From NCBI RefSeq assembly GCF_000430785.1, contig NZ_AUMR01000028.1, positions 1 through 64,000 of the forward strand: a DNA stretch of 64,000 nucleotides, written 5' to 3'. Each line of letters opens with the position of its first letter. Position 1 is the stretch's first letter. Below are positions 52,424-61,222 of the stretch, piece after piece. The position numbers and the translations under genes are program-made. The stretch is from Ectobacillus panaciterrae DSM 19096. GTDB lineage: Bacteria; Bacillota; Bacilli; Bacillales; Bacillaceae_G. The notes below the pieces were generated by a model. The model saw only the letters and a list, made by a program, of their open reading frames with translations, searched no databases and had not been told where the DNA came from.

Positions 52424-52635
52424 GAGCTTACCTTAGGGGAAACCTTTTATTTGCAGGCTCTTTTCACAAAGACTGTTGCTAATGGATTATGTAAGATTAA
52501 GTAAGTATATTTGAAGAACGCAAAGTCGCTGTATTGAAATCATTCAAAAGAAGGAAGCATATGAGGAGCTGAGCAGCAAAGATAGATGTATGATTTTTGC
52601 ACAATATGTAAGCTTAGTGCTCTATAAATACAATT

Positions 52636-52669
52636 TATAAGCAACAGCCCCGGTTTATTGGGGCTGTTC
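52636..52669. terminator. Terminator between the M50 and NlpC/P60 genes
   Basis: A 9-bp GC-rich stem AACAGCCCC / GGGGCTGTT overlaps the end of the NlpC/P60 gene. The 52424-52635 interval otherwise shows nothing. Confidence 0.75.
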
Positions 52670-53056
52670 TATTCGTTTTGCGCCCATAAAAGCACTGCGC
52701 CAATGGGAATTCAATTCAGAAATAGTGACTTTTCTTCCTTCCCGATACGTATGAAGCATGTAATTGTTTCCTAAGTACAATCCGACATGTCCCACTTTTG
52801 CAATTCCCCTTTTCTTCTTCCTCTGTTTTGTTGTAAAGAATAGTATATCCCCCCGCTGCAAATTAGAAAAGGCAACGGAAGTCCCTATTTGAAATTGCTC
52901 CCGTGAGCTTCTAGGCAGCGCGATTCCATGAATGCCGAATACGTGCTGAATGAAGGAGCTGCAATCGAATGAGGCTGTTTGATGAGATGGAGCGTTCCAT
53001 ACGTACGGTGTGCCCAAGTACGAAAGAGCGGTAAAGATAATTCGATATATGAGCAT
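52655..53056 (-). CDS. NlpC/P60 cysteine peptidase domain protein
   Basis: This 133-residue protein is a stand-alone NlpC/P60 domain: Cys32 in SFDCSSFIQHVF, His in VGHVGLYLG, and a third polar residue near NYMLHTYREG. P60 enzymes cut gamma-D-Glu-diamino acid bonds in peptidoglycan peptides. It lacks SH3 or LysM domains. The N-terminus (MLIYRIIFTALSYLGTPYVW) is the first domain helix and not a clear signal peptide, so secretion is uncertain. ATG 53056 is 6 nt after AGG. Confidence 0.88.
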   Translation of the reverse strand: MLIYRIIFTALSYLGTPYVWNAPSHQTASFDCSSFIQHVFGIHGIALPRSSREQFQIGTSVAFSNLQRGDILFFTTKQRKKKRGIAKVGHVGLYLGNNYMLHTYREGRKVTISELNSHWRSAFMGAKRIEQPQ

Positions 53057-53121
53057 AATCAACCTGCTTTTTTGTTTTACTTTATAGTATTCAAGACTTG
53101 TGCTGCAGGAGACAAGCGTGT

Positions 53122-53151
53122 AAAAAAACTGTATCCATTTTGTGGATACAG
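53122..53151 (-). terminator. Terminator of the ywbE transcript
   Basis: CTGTATCCA / TGGATACAG stem followed on the minus strand by seven T. Confidence 0.88.
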
Positions 53152-53154
53152 CTC

Positions 53155-53352
53155 TTACTTTGCGATAATGTCTTTCACTCTTCCTACTTGCCCATCCTGC
53201 AGCCGTACCTTAATGCCGTGCGGATGAAAGGCGGAGTTCGTCAGAATATCTTTTACGATGCCGCTCGTCAGCTTCCCTGTTCGTTGATCCTGCTTGAGGA
53301 CGATGTTGACAGAAAGGCCGGGAGTGATGTTTTTCCGGTATTGTCCGTTCAT
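53155..53352 (-). CDS. ywbE: YwbE family protein (DUF2196)
   Basis: This 65-residue protein with the pattern NGQYRKNITPGLSVNIVLKQ, DQRTGKLTSGIVKDIL and HPHGIKVRLQDGQVGRV is the YwbE family, an SH3-like small beta barrel of unknown function, possibly RNA-binding. Its ATG directly follows the stop of the upstream small basic gene, so the two are coupled. It ends at a strong terminator. Confidence 0.9.
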   Translation of the reverse strand: MNGQYRKNITPGLSVNIVLKQDQRTGKLTSGIVKDILTNSAFHPHGIKVRLQDGQVGRVKDIIAK

Positions 53353-53556
53353 TTACACACCTGTACGGCGGCGCTGGTTGTTCGGTTTTTTCGTTTGCTG
53401 GCTTTTCATGCTTTTTGTTGCACTTGAACCGTTCATGGATGATTTTCCGTTTGCTTGCGCTTGTTTTTTGCTCGCAAGCTTCTGCATCATTGCTTCTTGC
53501 AGGCTCATTTTCTTTTGTTGCGGTGTTCCTTGTTCGTTATGCTCTGTATTTGACAT
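53353..53556 (-). CDS. Small basic low-complexity protein
   Basis: This 67-residue protein is rich in Gln, Lys, Ser and Asn: a central helix (MSLQEAMMQKLASKKQAQAN) followed by a disordered tail ending in a basic cluster (NNQRRRTGV). It has an SD GGAG about 11 nt upstream and is coupled to ywbE. The composition suggests nucleic-acid or ribosome binding. No known family. The divergent gene is a DEAD-box RNA helicase, which fits an RNA theme (inference). Confidence 0.75.
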   Translation of the reverse strand: MSNTEHNEQGTPQQKKMSLQEAMMQKLASKKQAQANGKSSMNGSSATKSMKSQQTKKPNNQRRRTGV

Positions 53557-53700
53557 GTGAAAAGTCTCCTTATTTCATAATTAAGTAACAATTATTATAA
53601 TACAACGCTCAACAGAAAGCCATGCGGGAAAAAAAGTTCCAGCGGTATGAGGGTTTTCCAGTATACTTAGGAAGGCATAATATATGAAGAGGTGATTTCT

Positions 53701-55011
53701 ATGACAGATTTTTCAAAGCTGGACATTCGTCTGGAGCTGCAAAAAGCGCTGCAGGAAAATGGACGGACTGCACCAACACCTGTGCAAGAAAAAGCAATTC
53801 CGCTTTTGCTTGCAGGAAAAGATGTGGTGGCGCAGGCGCAAACTGGAACAGGCAAAACGTTAGCATTCGTGCTTCCTATATTACAAGCGGTCGATCCGCA
53901 GCAGCCGTACATACAAGCGTTGATTGTCACGCCTACGCGTGAGCTTGCGGTTCAAATTACGAATGAAATTAAAAAGATGCTCGTGCACTTGCCTGATGTT
54001 CATGTACTGGCGGTGTACGGCGGACAGGACGTTGAAAGGCAAATGAAAAGATTGGCGGGAGCTGTGCACGTAGTGGTAGGAACGCCGGGACGCTTGTTGG
54101 ATCATATACGGCGTGAAACCATCGATCTTTCCCGTGTCGCTACTCTTGTGCTGGATGAGGCAGATCAAATGCTTCACATCGGGTTCTTATCCGAGGTAGA
54201 GGATATTATTGAAAAAACGTCTCCAGACAGACAAACCGCACTGTTTTCCGCAACTATGCCAGGGGAAATTCGTGCGCTTGCAAAACGGTATATGAAGAAG
54301 CCGGAGAACGTACAAATCAAAACGGCACAAGTTACAGTGAAGGATATTCGTCAGCAGGCAGTGGAAACGACAGACCGGACGAAGCAATCGGCCTTGCGAA
54401 TGCTGTTGGACGAATATCAGCCGTTTCTTGCGATGATTTTTTGCCGTACGAAACGAAGAGCAAGTACGCTCAATGCCGCGTTACAAGAGTATGGATATAA
54501 CTCTGATGAACTGCACGGCGACTTGTCGCAATCAAAGCGTGAACAGGTAATGGAACGGTTCCGTCAGGCGAAAATTCAATTCCTAGTAGCAACAGACGTA
54601 GCTGCCAGAGGGCTGGACGTGGAAGGTGTCACACATGTGTTCAACTATGACATTCCGCATGATGTGGAAAGCTACATCCATAGAATCGGGCGCACAGGGC
54701 GAGCAGGGGAAACAGGGCTTGCGGTCACCCTTTTCGCACCGAAGGACCGGCAGCATTTAGAGATGATTGAAAAAGGCATTAAGATGTCAATTCAGCGCAG
54801 CAAGCTGGAAACAGCGCAGCCGCAGAAGAATGATTCTTTTGAAAAGAAAGAGGACCGGAAAAGAAAAGAGTATAAGGGAAAGCAAGAAGATAAAGGAAAG
54901 AAAGAGAGAAGCCGCAAACAGCCAAGTGAAAAAGCTTATGGCAAGAAGCAGTCTCAATTCAAAGGGAATGCGAAGCCGAAGCAGCGTCAAGGCGACAGAA
55001 GAGGACGATAA
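53701..55011 (+). CDS. DEAD-box ATP-dependent RNA helicase
   Basis: This 436-residue helicase has the Q motif ([10 protein letters not shown]), motif I AQTGTGKT (46-53), [33 protein letters not shown] and [10 protein letters not shown]. The C-terminal 70 residues are a Lys/Arg/Gln-rich low-complexity tail typical of cold-shock RNA helicases (CshA/B-like), which anchors them to RNA. Its precise B. subtilis orthologue cannot be fixed by eye. Start ATG 53701 after AGAGGTGA. Monocistronic, with a strong terminator. Confidence 0.94.
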   Translation: MTDFSKLDIRLELQKALQENGRTAPTPVQEKAIPLLLAGKDVVAQAQTGTGKTLAFVLPILQAVDPQQPYIQALIVTPTRELAVQITNEIKKMLVHLPDVHVLAVYGGQDVERQMKRLAGAVHVVVGTPGRLLDHIRRETIDLSRVATLVLDEADQMLHIGFLSEVEDIIEKTSPDRQTALFSATMPGEIRALAKRYMKKPENVQIKTAQVTVKDIRQQAVETTDRTKQSALRMLLDEYQPFLAMIFCRTKRRASTLNAALQEYGYNSDELHGDLSQSKREQVMERFRQAKIQFLVATDVAARGLDVEGVTHVFNYDIPHDVESYIHRIGRTGRAGETGLAVTLFAPKDRQHLEMIEKGIKMSIQRSKLETAQPQKNDSFEKKEDRKRKEYKGKQEDKGKKERSRKQPSEKAYGKKQSQFKGNAKPKQRQGDRRGR

Positions 55012-55089
55012 AAGCGCTTTAAGAACAATGCTATGGGAAAACACTCTTGTACATTAAATATATAAGGACAGTTATTTACCGAAATATAA

Positions 55090-55137
55090 AGCTTGTATCT
55101 TAGATTACCAAGTAATCATAGATACAGGCTATTTTTT
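55090..55137 (+). terminator. Terminator of the DEAD-box gene
   Basis: An extended stem AGCTTGTATCT...GATTAC / GTAATC...AGATACAGGCT is followed by six T. The rest of 55138-55261 is featureless. Confidence 0.85.
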
Positions 55138-55261
55138 AACACACACTCCTTTTTTAATTAAACCCATTAGTCACCCATGCCGCTCTTCGCTACACCACAG
55201 ATTATGAAAGGTTCACTGCTCTTCCATGGTAGTTGACAAAGGAATATGATACCATCACAAG

Positions 55262-55293
55262 GAAAAGAAGCTAACAATAAATTGTTAACTTCT
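55262..55293 (-). terminator. Terminator of the DUF2935 gene
   Basis: AGAAG-TAACAAT / ATTGTTA-CTTCT (12 pairs, one mismatch) with a short T run on the minus strand. A second stem GCTTATGGA / TCCATAAGC lies at 55297-55330. Confidence 0.65.
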
Positions 55294-55361
55294 CAGCTTA
55301 TGGAAAAAATAGTGCCTTTCTCCATAAGCGGGGTACAATTAACTCTATATTCTTTAATCTT

Positions 55362-56213
55362 CTACTGTCTAGATTGTGGTTTACCGCTTGTAAGATGAGC
55401 ATCAAACATATCAATTATTTCAAGGAATCTATCAGCTTCACGGAAAACATGGTCTGCTAATAGTGGATGAATGATACTCTTTATTTTACATTGCTCAATT
55501 AAATCACGTGCCGTTTTCTTAAAGTCCCGAAGAGATGCGACCGACACACGATTTTGATCCAGGAATTGATCTAAAAGAGGAACTGTTTGAGATTGTGGCT
55601 TCATAGATTCTAAGTCAATTGCTTGATACATCAATTGATCAAAATCATTGCTGAAATTCCGAGCCATATCTACAAGCTTTCTTTCCGCTGGATCAAGAAG
55701 ATGACCAATAAATTTAGCATGGTCTGCCATAATCCTTAAGAAGAAGACATTTTCTTTAATAATAGCATCAGGAAGAGCTTTCAATTTACCTTCATTTAAT
55801 TCAATTAAACGTTTTCTAAAATAGTTAGCTTCCCTACTTGTATGATCAACTAACAGTGGAAAATTATTTTGCCCTGGCAATTTACATGTGAGAATTAATC
55901 CTAGAACTTTTCGTTTAAATGCGAAAATATGGGTTGCAGCTTGTTGTACTTCTGAATTAAATCTTTTTATTTGCTCAGGATCTGTTTGATTTGTAAAGGA
56001 ATGTGCGGTTTGTTCGATGTGTTCAAACAATTGGTAGAATTGATTAGCCTCTTGGATTAGTTGAGTATCCTCACATCTAAAACCCAATCGAAGAAATAAA
56101 GAATGCTCTTTCATGATTCTAGACCAAAAACGAATTTCATTTAATGATCGCTCAACAAACATTCCAGATGTAACACCCGTATCAGGATGTAATACGACTT
56201 CATCCCTGTTCAT
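55362..56213 (-). CDS. DUF2935 protein, duplicated four-helix metal-binding fold
   Basis: This 283-residue all-helical protein starts at ATG 56213 behind GGGGGG. Two repeats are visible: WSRIMKEHSLFLRLG and LRIMADHAKFIGHLLDP, LLVDHTSREANYFRKRL and LLADHVFREADRFLEII. Each repeat supplies Glu/Asp-His and His-x3-Glu ligands, so each half likely binds a metal pair like ferritin or hemerythrin folds. The family is common in spore-forming Firmicutes; the function is unknown. Transcribed alone. Confidence 0.87.
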   Translation of the reverse strand: MNRDEVVLHPDTGVTSGMFVERSLNEIRFWSRIMKEHSLFLRLGFRCEDTQLIQEANQFYQLFEHIEQTAHSFTNQTDPEQIKRFNSEVQQAATHIFAFKRKVLGLILTCKLPGQNNFPLLVDHTSREANYFRKRLIELNEGKLKALPDAIIKENVFFLRIMADHAKFIGHLLDPAERKLVDMARNFSNDFDQLMYQAIDLESMKPQSQTVPLLDQFLDQNRVSVASLRDFKKTARDLIEQCKIKSIIHPLLADHVFREADRFLEIIDMFDAHLTSGKPQSRQ

Positions 56214-56493
56214 TCCCAACCCCCCAGTAAATACTACGTTCGTTCTATTCTTATTAACATATACATATAAAAATACCATCAATAAAAGTTCAGTGTGGCT
56301 ATAAGAATAATCTTATTTTTCCTCCATTGATATAGGGTTACTTATAGAAGGAAATGATTAAGGCTTTTCAGAATCATTATTAAAGTAATACAAAGACTGT
56401 TGAATGGAAGCATTATAGGTCAAAAGAGTTCTCATTACGGCGGGGGGTTAATCACGTTTTTTCGAGAAGCTCTTATAAAGGAGGGGAACGTGT

Positions 56494-57423
56494 ATGAAGC
56501 TGGAACGGCTGTTGGCTATCACAGTGCTGCTTCTCGGCCGCAAAAGGGTGAGCGGCAAGGAGCTGGCAGAGCGGTTTGAGGTGTCGCTGCGCACCATCTA
56601 TCGAGATTTAGAGACGATTAATCAAGCAGGGATTCCAATTGTGTCCTACTCAGGGGCAGCCGGAGGCTATGAAATCATAGATAGCTATAAGCTGGACCGG
56701 CAGCTCGTTTCTCAAGAGGAGCTGCATTCCATTTTCAGCGCGCTGAAAGGGATTCAGGCGACATTGGAGGATCGGGAAATCGGAGCTCTTATGGATAAGG
56801 TTGGAGCTTTAATAGCAAACAATCCACAAACAGAATCCGGACACGGTCTGATTGTGGATTTCCACCCTTGGCCGGTGGATGATGGCAATAAAGAGAAGAC
56901 TGTCGGCATACGCAAGGGAATAAAGGAAACACGTCTTGTTCGTTTTTTCTATGTTAATAAACAAGGAGAAGAGCTAGAGCGTTTAGTTGAACCGATGGCC
57001 TTGGCACTCAAAGGGCACGGTTGGTATTTGTACGGGTATTGCCGCGAGCGTGAGGATTATCGTATTTTCAAGCTGTCCCGAATTAAAAATTTAGAGGTGC
57101 TGGAAACGGAGTTCAAGCGGCGGGAGAAATCACAGGAAGAGCTGGAAGCGTTGTGGACCAAACCGAATCCATCTTCCCGTATACATATCATGATGCGCTT
57201 CAGCCCATCGGTTCGGTACAGAGTGGCGGATGAATTTCAATCCTCTCATATTGAGGTTGAGAGCGATGGAGCTATACTCGTACAAACAACGATGCCGGAT
57301 CAGCCATGGTTGTACGGCATGCTGCTTAGTTACGGGGATGCCGTGGAAGTGCTGGAACCGCTCTATGTGCGGGCAACTTTGCATGAAAAAGCGCAAGAAA
57401 TTGTGCGATTATATGAAAAATGA
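56494..57423 (+). CDS. YafY-type HTH and WYL domain regulator
   Basis: This 309-residue regulator has an N-terminal HTH (LLAITVLLLGRKRVSGKELA, FEVSLRTIYRDLETINQAGI) and a WYL sensor domain (about 140-220, VRFFYVNKQGEELERLVEPM, LKGHGWYLYGYCREREDYRI, FKLSRI). A WCX C-terminal domain follows. WYL domains sense nucleic-acid fragments or ligands. SD AAAGGAGGGG is strong. It lies 68 bp before a DinB-like gene, which is probably regulated with it. Confidence 0.92.
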   Translation: MKLERLLAITVLLLGRKRVSGKELAERFEVSLRTIYRDLETINQAGIPIVSYSGAAGGYEIIDSYKLDRQLVSQEELHSIFSALKGIQATLEDREIGALMDKVGALIANNPQTESGHGLIVDFHPWPVDDGNKEKTVGIRKGIKETRLVRFFYVNKQGEELERLVEPMALALKGHGWYLYGYCREREDYRIFKLSRIKNLEVLETEFKRREKSQEELEALWTKPNPSSRIHIMMRFSPSVRYRVADEFQSSHIEVESDGAILVQTTMPDQPWLYGMLLSYGDAVEVLEPLYVRATLHEKAQEIVRLYEK

Positions 57424-57491
57424 TGACAGACTGCTGTCAGCGAACATGTTTTATACTAAACTCATCAAGGTTTTTAAGGAGGAGATTTGAC

Positions 57492-57995
57492 ATGTTTGTA
57501 AGCTTGAAAGAATTTGCGGAAGAATGGAAGCACGAAGCGGTAGCGACGCAGCGGATTTTGGAAGCGCTGACGGATGAATCTTTGCAGCAGCGAGTAGCGA
57601 AAGAGCATTTTTCATTAGGACAGCTCGCCTGGCACTTAACGGTTGCGGTCTACAGTATAATGTCGCAAACGGGACTTTCAATTGAATCGCCTGGCAAGCA
57701 AGAGGATATGCCTGCATCTGCGAAGGAAATTGCGAACGCGTACGAGCGAATAAGCAACGTGATGCTCGAAGCAATGATGACTGAATGGACGGATAAGACA
57801 TTGGAGGAATCCCGGATGATGTTTGGTCAAGAGTGGTCAATTCAGATGACACTGCGCGCATTGATTCAGCATCAGACCCATCATCGCGGTCAAATGACAG
57901 TATTGATGCGTCAGGCTGGTTTACGTGTTCCAGGTATGTACGGCCCAAGTAAAGAAGAATGGGCGGAAATGGGTATGGTGTCTCCGCAAGTGTAA
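57492..57995 (+). CDS. DinB-like four-helix protein
   Basis: This 167-residue DinB/YfiT-fold protein has three metal-binding His: LAWHLTVAVYS (about residue 45) and HQTHHRGQM near the C-terminus. Many members are thiol-dependent transferases (bacillithiol-S-transferase-like), others are DNA-damage-induced with unknown activity. Start ATG 57492 follows AAGGAGGAG; the longer frame overlaps the previous gene without an SD. Pairing with a WYL regulator is common for this family. Confidence 0.88.
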   Translation: MFVSLKEFAEEWKHEAVATQRILEALTDESLQQRVAKEHFSLGQLAWHLTVAVYSIMSQTGLSIESPGKQEDMPASAKEIANAYERISNVMLEAMMTEWTDKTLEESRMMFGQEWSIQMTLRALIQHQTHHRGQMTVLMRQAGLRVPGMYGPSKEEWAEMGMVSPQV

Positions 57996-58062
57996 AAAAA
58001 GAGCGTATGGACTTGAAGAAAAGTTTATATGCGATTTGGAAATAGTTCTTTCCACAAAGAGG

Positions 58063-58091
58063 AAGCCTGCGCTTTAGCGCAGGCTTTTTTC
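58063..58091 (+). terminator. Terminator of the WYL-DinB unit
   Basis: AAGCCTGCGC / GCGCAGGCTT with a TTTA loop and six T. Confidence 0.92.
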
Positions 58092-58250
58092 TATGATTTC
58101 GTTATAATTTTTTATGGAAGAGAAAGCGGGTTTTTTCGTGATGACCGCAAAAACAATAATGTAAAATATAGTAATGATTATCCCTGCAATCCCTGTTAGA
58201 AACGGTACAATTGGCTTTGTGCGGAAGGAACGTTGCGAAACTATATAAGC
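58074..58250 (-). pseudogene. C-terminal remnant of a small membrane protein
   Basis: An open minus-strand frame of 58 codons without a start (an in-frame TGA precedes it) reads SFRTKPIVPFLTGIAGIIIT then IFYIIVFAVITKK, a clear membrane helix, and ends within the terminator hairpin. It is likely the leftover of a DUF4190-like small membrane protein whose 5' part is lost. The interval 58251-58368 shows nothing else. Confidence 0.4.
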
Positions 58251-58368
58251 TCAATTTAAAAATTCGCCATAAGAAACAATTTGTGATTAAGCGTTATTTT
58301 AATATAGTGTTTAATCTGTGTTGTCAGAAAACATTGACAAATGAAAAGCCGGTCATTTACCCTTGATA

Positions 58369-58495
58369 TATATAAATGCAACTAAAAAATCGACATAAAA
58401 ACTTTTCTTTTAGGGGAGAGAGCATCCGACTAAGCGTAGAAGCGGTCAAACCTTTGTAGTAGTTCATGCAAGGGTAAACAATTCACTCATATATA
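58369..58495 (+). repeat. Dispersed intergenic repeat, copy F (internal deletion)
   Basis: It keeps the left end TATATAAATGCAACTAAAAA, the core AGAAGCGGTCAAACCTTTGT and GCAAGGGTAAAC, then jumps straight to AATTCACTCATATATA, the right end. About 70 bp of the middle are missing, while both ends remain. Lies directly before the KynB-like gene. Confidence 0.88.
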
Positions 58496-58527
58496 AGCGC
58501 GAGATCATTACTTAAGGGGATGAAGGC

Positions 58528-59151
58528 ATGAAGATCATTGATATATCGAGAAAGCTGGAGCGAGGTACGCCGACATGGCCCGGTGATACACCGTTTTCCT
58601 ATGAAGTAAGTTGGACGAAGGAGCAAAGCGGTTCTGTAAATGTGGGGAAGCTGACAATGAGCATCCATACCGGCACCCACGTGGATGCGCCATTTCATTT
58701 CGACAGCGAGGGAAAGCGAATCTATGATTTGGATTTGAATATATATGCAGGTCCTGCGCGTATTATTGATATGTCAGGAAGAGAGAGCATCGGCGCCAGC
58801 GATTTACAGGATGTTGACTTGACAGGAACGGAGCGGCTGCTGCTGCGCACGGGATCCTGGAAGGATCCCGATGAGTTTCCTCAAACTATCACGTATTTAC
58901 GTGCCGATCTTGCACCATATTTAGCAGAAAAAGGTGTTCGGCTGATTGGTGTAGATGTACCGTCAGTGGATCCGCTTGACAGTAAAGAGTTGGCTGCACA
59001 CCACTCACTGCACATGCACCAGATTCATATTTTAGAAGGAATTGATTTAGATAGAATAGAGCCTGGTGATTATGAACTTATCGCTTTACCGCTTCCGTTA
59101 GCGGAGGGAGATGGAAGCCCGGTTCGAGCCGTGCTACGTTCATTACTTTAA
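58528..59151 (+). CDS. Cyclase/arylformamidase family hydrolase (KynB-like)
   Basis: This 207-residue metal-dependent hydrolase has the motif HTGTHVDAPFHF with His47, His51, Asp53 and His57 as zinc ligands, plus LLLRTGSWKDP, LIGVDVPSVDPLDSKELAAH and HxxL-type HSLHMHQIHILEGIDL. Sequence and length (KynB is about 208 residues) match kynurenine formamidase, which hydrolyses N-formylkynurenine in tryptophan breakdown. kynA and kynU are not adjacent, so gene name and substrate remain tentative. SD AAGGGGATGAAGGC. Monocistronic. Confidence 0.88.
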   Translation: MKIIDISRKLERGTPTWPGDTPFSYEVSWTKEQSGSVNVGKLTMSIHTGTHVDAPFHFDSEGKRIYDLDLNIYAGPARIIDMSGRESIGASDLQDVDLTGTERLLLRTGSWKDPDEFPQTITYLRADLAPYLAEKGVRLIGVDVPSVDPLDSKELAAHHSLHMHQIHILEGIDLDRIEPGDYELIALPLPLAEGDGSPVRAVLRSLL

Positions 59152-59238
59152 AGGGCGATGGGAAAATGGAGAAGTTAACAGACTGCGAGAAATATATTCG
59201 CAGATGAAAAGTTTCAGGTGTTCCGCTACTCTCGTATT

Positions 59239-59423
59239 TATATACAACTGAATAAAAAAACCGTCTTTTTACAGTGGGGCGAGAGCATCCGGCGACGTGC
59301 GGAAGCGGTCAAACCCTTGTAGTGGTCTATGCAAGGGTAAACCATAGATAGGAAGAAAGCGCCAATGCCGTTTTGCTGTACACAGCACATTGAAATGTCG
59401 AGTTTATCATTCACTCATATATA
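59239..59423 (+). repeat. Dispersed intergenic repeat, copy G
   Basis: It begins TTTATATACAACTGAATAAA, has GGAAGCGGTCAAACCCTTGT and TATGCAAGGGTAAACCA, and ends ATCATTCACTCATATATAG. It is full length but more diverged in the middle. Lies only about 740 bp from copy F, bracketing the KynB-like gene. Confidence 0.88.
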
Positions 59424-59485
59424 GCTTGGATACGAGGAGCTTAAAGGGTGTCCCGACACAAGCGCTGGAATAATGAGTTAGAAAG

Positions 59486-59517
59486 GAGCTTCTCATAATG
59501 AGGAGTTCTTTTTTTTC
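59486..59517 (+). terminator. Orphan terminator upstream of the desaturase
   Basis: GAGCTTCTCAT / ATGAGGAGTTC (with G-U pairs) followed by eight T. It is 335 bp past the KynB-like stop and may end its transcript after the repeat. Confidence 0.7.
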
Positions 59518-59574
59518 AAAAAAATTAAAACCAATTCATATAATCAGAATTTAGCACCAAGTAATAATTTTTCG

Positions 59575-59691
59575 TTGACAATGGTCAAAATAGACTGTTA
59601 GGATGAAGGTTGTGGAGATACATAAGGGTGATGGGTTTTTAATAAACCAAGTCTCCGTGCGCACTCCTTTTATAAAAAGAGGAGTGCGTAC
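59575..59691 (+). promoter_or_regulatory. Promoter and structured leader of the desaturase gene
   Basis: -35 TTGACA (59575-59580) and a -10-like TAGGAT (59599-59604) bear the dyad TTGAC-AATG-GTCAA. The transcript then has a GGAGA...TCTCC closed structure (59614-59656) with inner GGTTT / AAACC hairpin, and a 12-bp hairpin GTGCGCACTCCT / AGGAGTGCGTAC (59657-59691). No riboswitch class is recognised. The leader is about 180 nt. Confidence 0.5.
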
Positions 59692-59788
59692 ATTAATATT
59701 CTTTACTTTGCTGATAAGTGGCTAACCGCTAAAGGAAAAGGCGGGCACTGGCTCAAAGGAAAGGCTATCATGAGGAAGGGGAAAAGAA

Positions 59789-60880
59789 ATGAAGGATCTT
59801 CATACGTTCGGATGGTATGCGGCACGTGTCGCACCATATCTGCCGAAAAAAGCGTTTAAGCCGGTTCCTGCACGTCTTCTTGGCGGACTTGCTTATGTGT
59901 TGGTTGTAGTTGCGGGGTTTTTAACAATTGGTTTATTGGAACTGAATCTGTGGTGGAATCTTGCGATTGCGGCTGCATTGGGCTTTAGCTTCTCTGCAAT
60001 GGGATTTTTGGGCCATGAGATTTTACATGGTACGGTTGTAAGAAAGGCTTGGTTGCGTGATTTACTTGGAGCAGTTGCATTCTGGCCATTGAGTACAGGA
60101 CCAAAGTTATGGAGAAAGTGGCACAATATGACCCACCATATTCATACGCAGGATGAAGAACTTGACCCGGATGCATGGCCTACTATTACGAAGTTGTCCA
60201 AAAGCCGGTTTTTAAGCTGGATGTATCGTCTGCCGATGCCAGTTCGTTCTTTTTTCAACTTTCTTGCGTTAACGATTACGTTTACACTCCATTCTTCCAG
60301 AATGTTTGCCACATATATAAAAGAATTTAAGCCGAGCAAGCGTCCGGTTGTGTGGCTGCAGCTGCTAATGCCTTGGGCAAGCTGGTTCAGCCTGCTGTTT
60401 GTAATGGGGCTTGAAAAATGGTTTTTCGCATATTTGCTGCCTCTTTTCATCGCAAACTTTATCGTAATGGCATATATCTCGACAAACCATCGCTTAAACC
60501 CGCTTACGCCAGTGAACGATCCGCTTGCGAACAGCTTGACGGTTACAGTACCGCGCTGGGTGGACGTGCTTCATTTTAACTTCTCTTACCATACAGAACA
60601 TCATTTGTTCCCGGGTATGAGCTCAAAGTACTATCCGATGGTCAAGAAAAAGCTAACAGAAATGTGGCCGGAGCGCTATCATGAGATGCCGATGCTGAAG
60701 GCGATGATCGCGCTTTGGAAAACACCGCGTGTTTATTATCAAGGGACGGAATTGATTGATCCGCATCAGCAAAACGTATACGGTTCGTTAGGACATGGAT
60801 TGGATCCGGATCACATTGAATACAAGATACTAGAGGAAAAAGAAACATCTGCCGATTCTCCTAGAGTCAAAATAAATTAA
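59789..60880 (+). CDS. Membrane fatty acid desaturase
   Basis: This 363-residue di-iron desaturase has the three His boxes: HEILH (His76, His80), HNMTHH (112-117) and HTEHH (about 268-272), with four or more membrane helices between. It introduces double bonds in membrane phospholipid acyl chains, an adaptation to cold. Compared with B. subtilis Des it is about the same length. SD AGGAAGGGG. Its leader is structured, and a palindromic motif shared with the dgkB promoter region overlaps its stop codon. No DesKR two-component system is adjacent. Confidence 0.92.
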   Translation: MKDLHTFGWYAARVAPYLPKKAFKPVPARLLGGLAYVLVVVAGFLTIGLLELNLWWNLAIAAALGFSFSAMGFLGHEILHGTVVRKAWLRDLLGAVAFWPLSTGPKLWRKWHNMTHHIHTQDEELDPDAWPTITKLSKSRFLSWMYRLPMPVRSFFNFLALTITFTLHSSRMFATYIKEFKPSKRPVVWLQLLMPWASWFSLLFVMGLEKWFFAYLLPLFIANFIVMAYISTNHRLNPLTPVNDPLANSLTVTVPRWVDVLHFNFSYHTEHHLFPGMSSKYYPMVKKKLTEMWPERYHEMPMLKAMIALWKTPRVYYQGTELIDPHQQNVYGSLGHGLDPDHIEYKILEEKETSADSPRVKIN

Positions 60881-60897
60881 ACAAACGTTTGATTAAA
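60877..60897 (-). promoter_or_regulatory. Palindromic motif shared with the dgkB promoter region
   Basis: On the minus strand the core AATCAAACGTTTGTTTAA is the same as at 6996-7016; all 21 bp match. It covers the desaturase stop codon and lies before its terminator. Confidence 0.5.
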
Positions 60898-60900
60898 TGT

Positions 60901-60940
60901 GCATTTCTTCTATTTTTGCAGGAAGAAATGCATTTTTTTG
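60901..60940 (+). terminator. Terminator of the desaturase gene
   Basis: GCATTTCTTC / GAAGAAATGC stem with seven T. Confidence 0.88.
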
Positions 60941-60941
60941 T

Positions 60942-61014
60942 GAATATCATTCCGGAAATTCGGAATTTCCGCATTTCCGGAATGATATTCGTGTGAATTC
61001 CACATTTCCGGAAT
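60942..61014 (+). promoter_or_regulatory. Upstream activating sites with TTCCGGAA cores
   Basis: Two 18-bp inverted arms GAATATCATTCCGGAAAT (60942-60959) and ATTTCCGGAATGATATTC (60973-60990) flank a small palindrome CGGAATTTCCG. A third ATTTCCGGAAT lies at 61004-61014. Clusters of palindromes 120-200 bp before a sigma-54 promoter are where enhancer-binding activators sit. Confidence 0.7.
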
Positions 61015-61133
61015 TTTAATTTTAATATTTTGTTTTTTTGAATAAAATATTATTTCACTTTATGAAAAAATATAGAGCTTGCATGTATTGATACAAGAAA
61101 GTTTGCGGATTTTGCGCGAAATAAAATAGGAAT

Positions 61134-61150
61134 TTGGCATAGTATTTGCT
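61134..61150 (+). promoter_or_regulatory. Sigma-54 (SigL) promoter of the permease-scoAB operon
   Basis: TTGGCATAGTATTTGCT carries the invariant GG (61136-61137) and GC (61148-61149) with exactly 10 bases between them, matching TTGGCAC-N5-TTGCA. Transcription should begin near 61161. Confidence 0.75.
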
Positions 61151-61222
61151 TATATAATTAGTAGAAAGACAATCGATCTTGCAGGGAAAGGAGGATCGGA
61201 AACCTTTTATTCTAGTAATAAT

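Noticed and set aside
59614-59700. Fluoride riboswitch in the desaturase leader
   Set aside because: GGTGATGG is present, but the later conserved helix and CTGATGA-CCT part is missing, and a desaturase is not a fluoride-linked gene.
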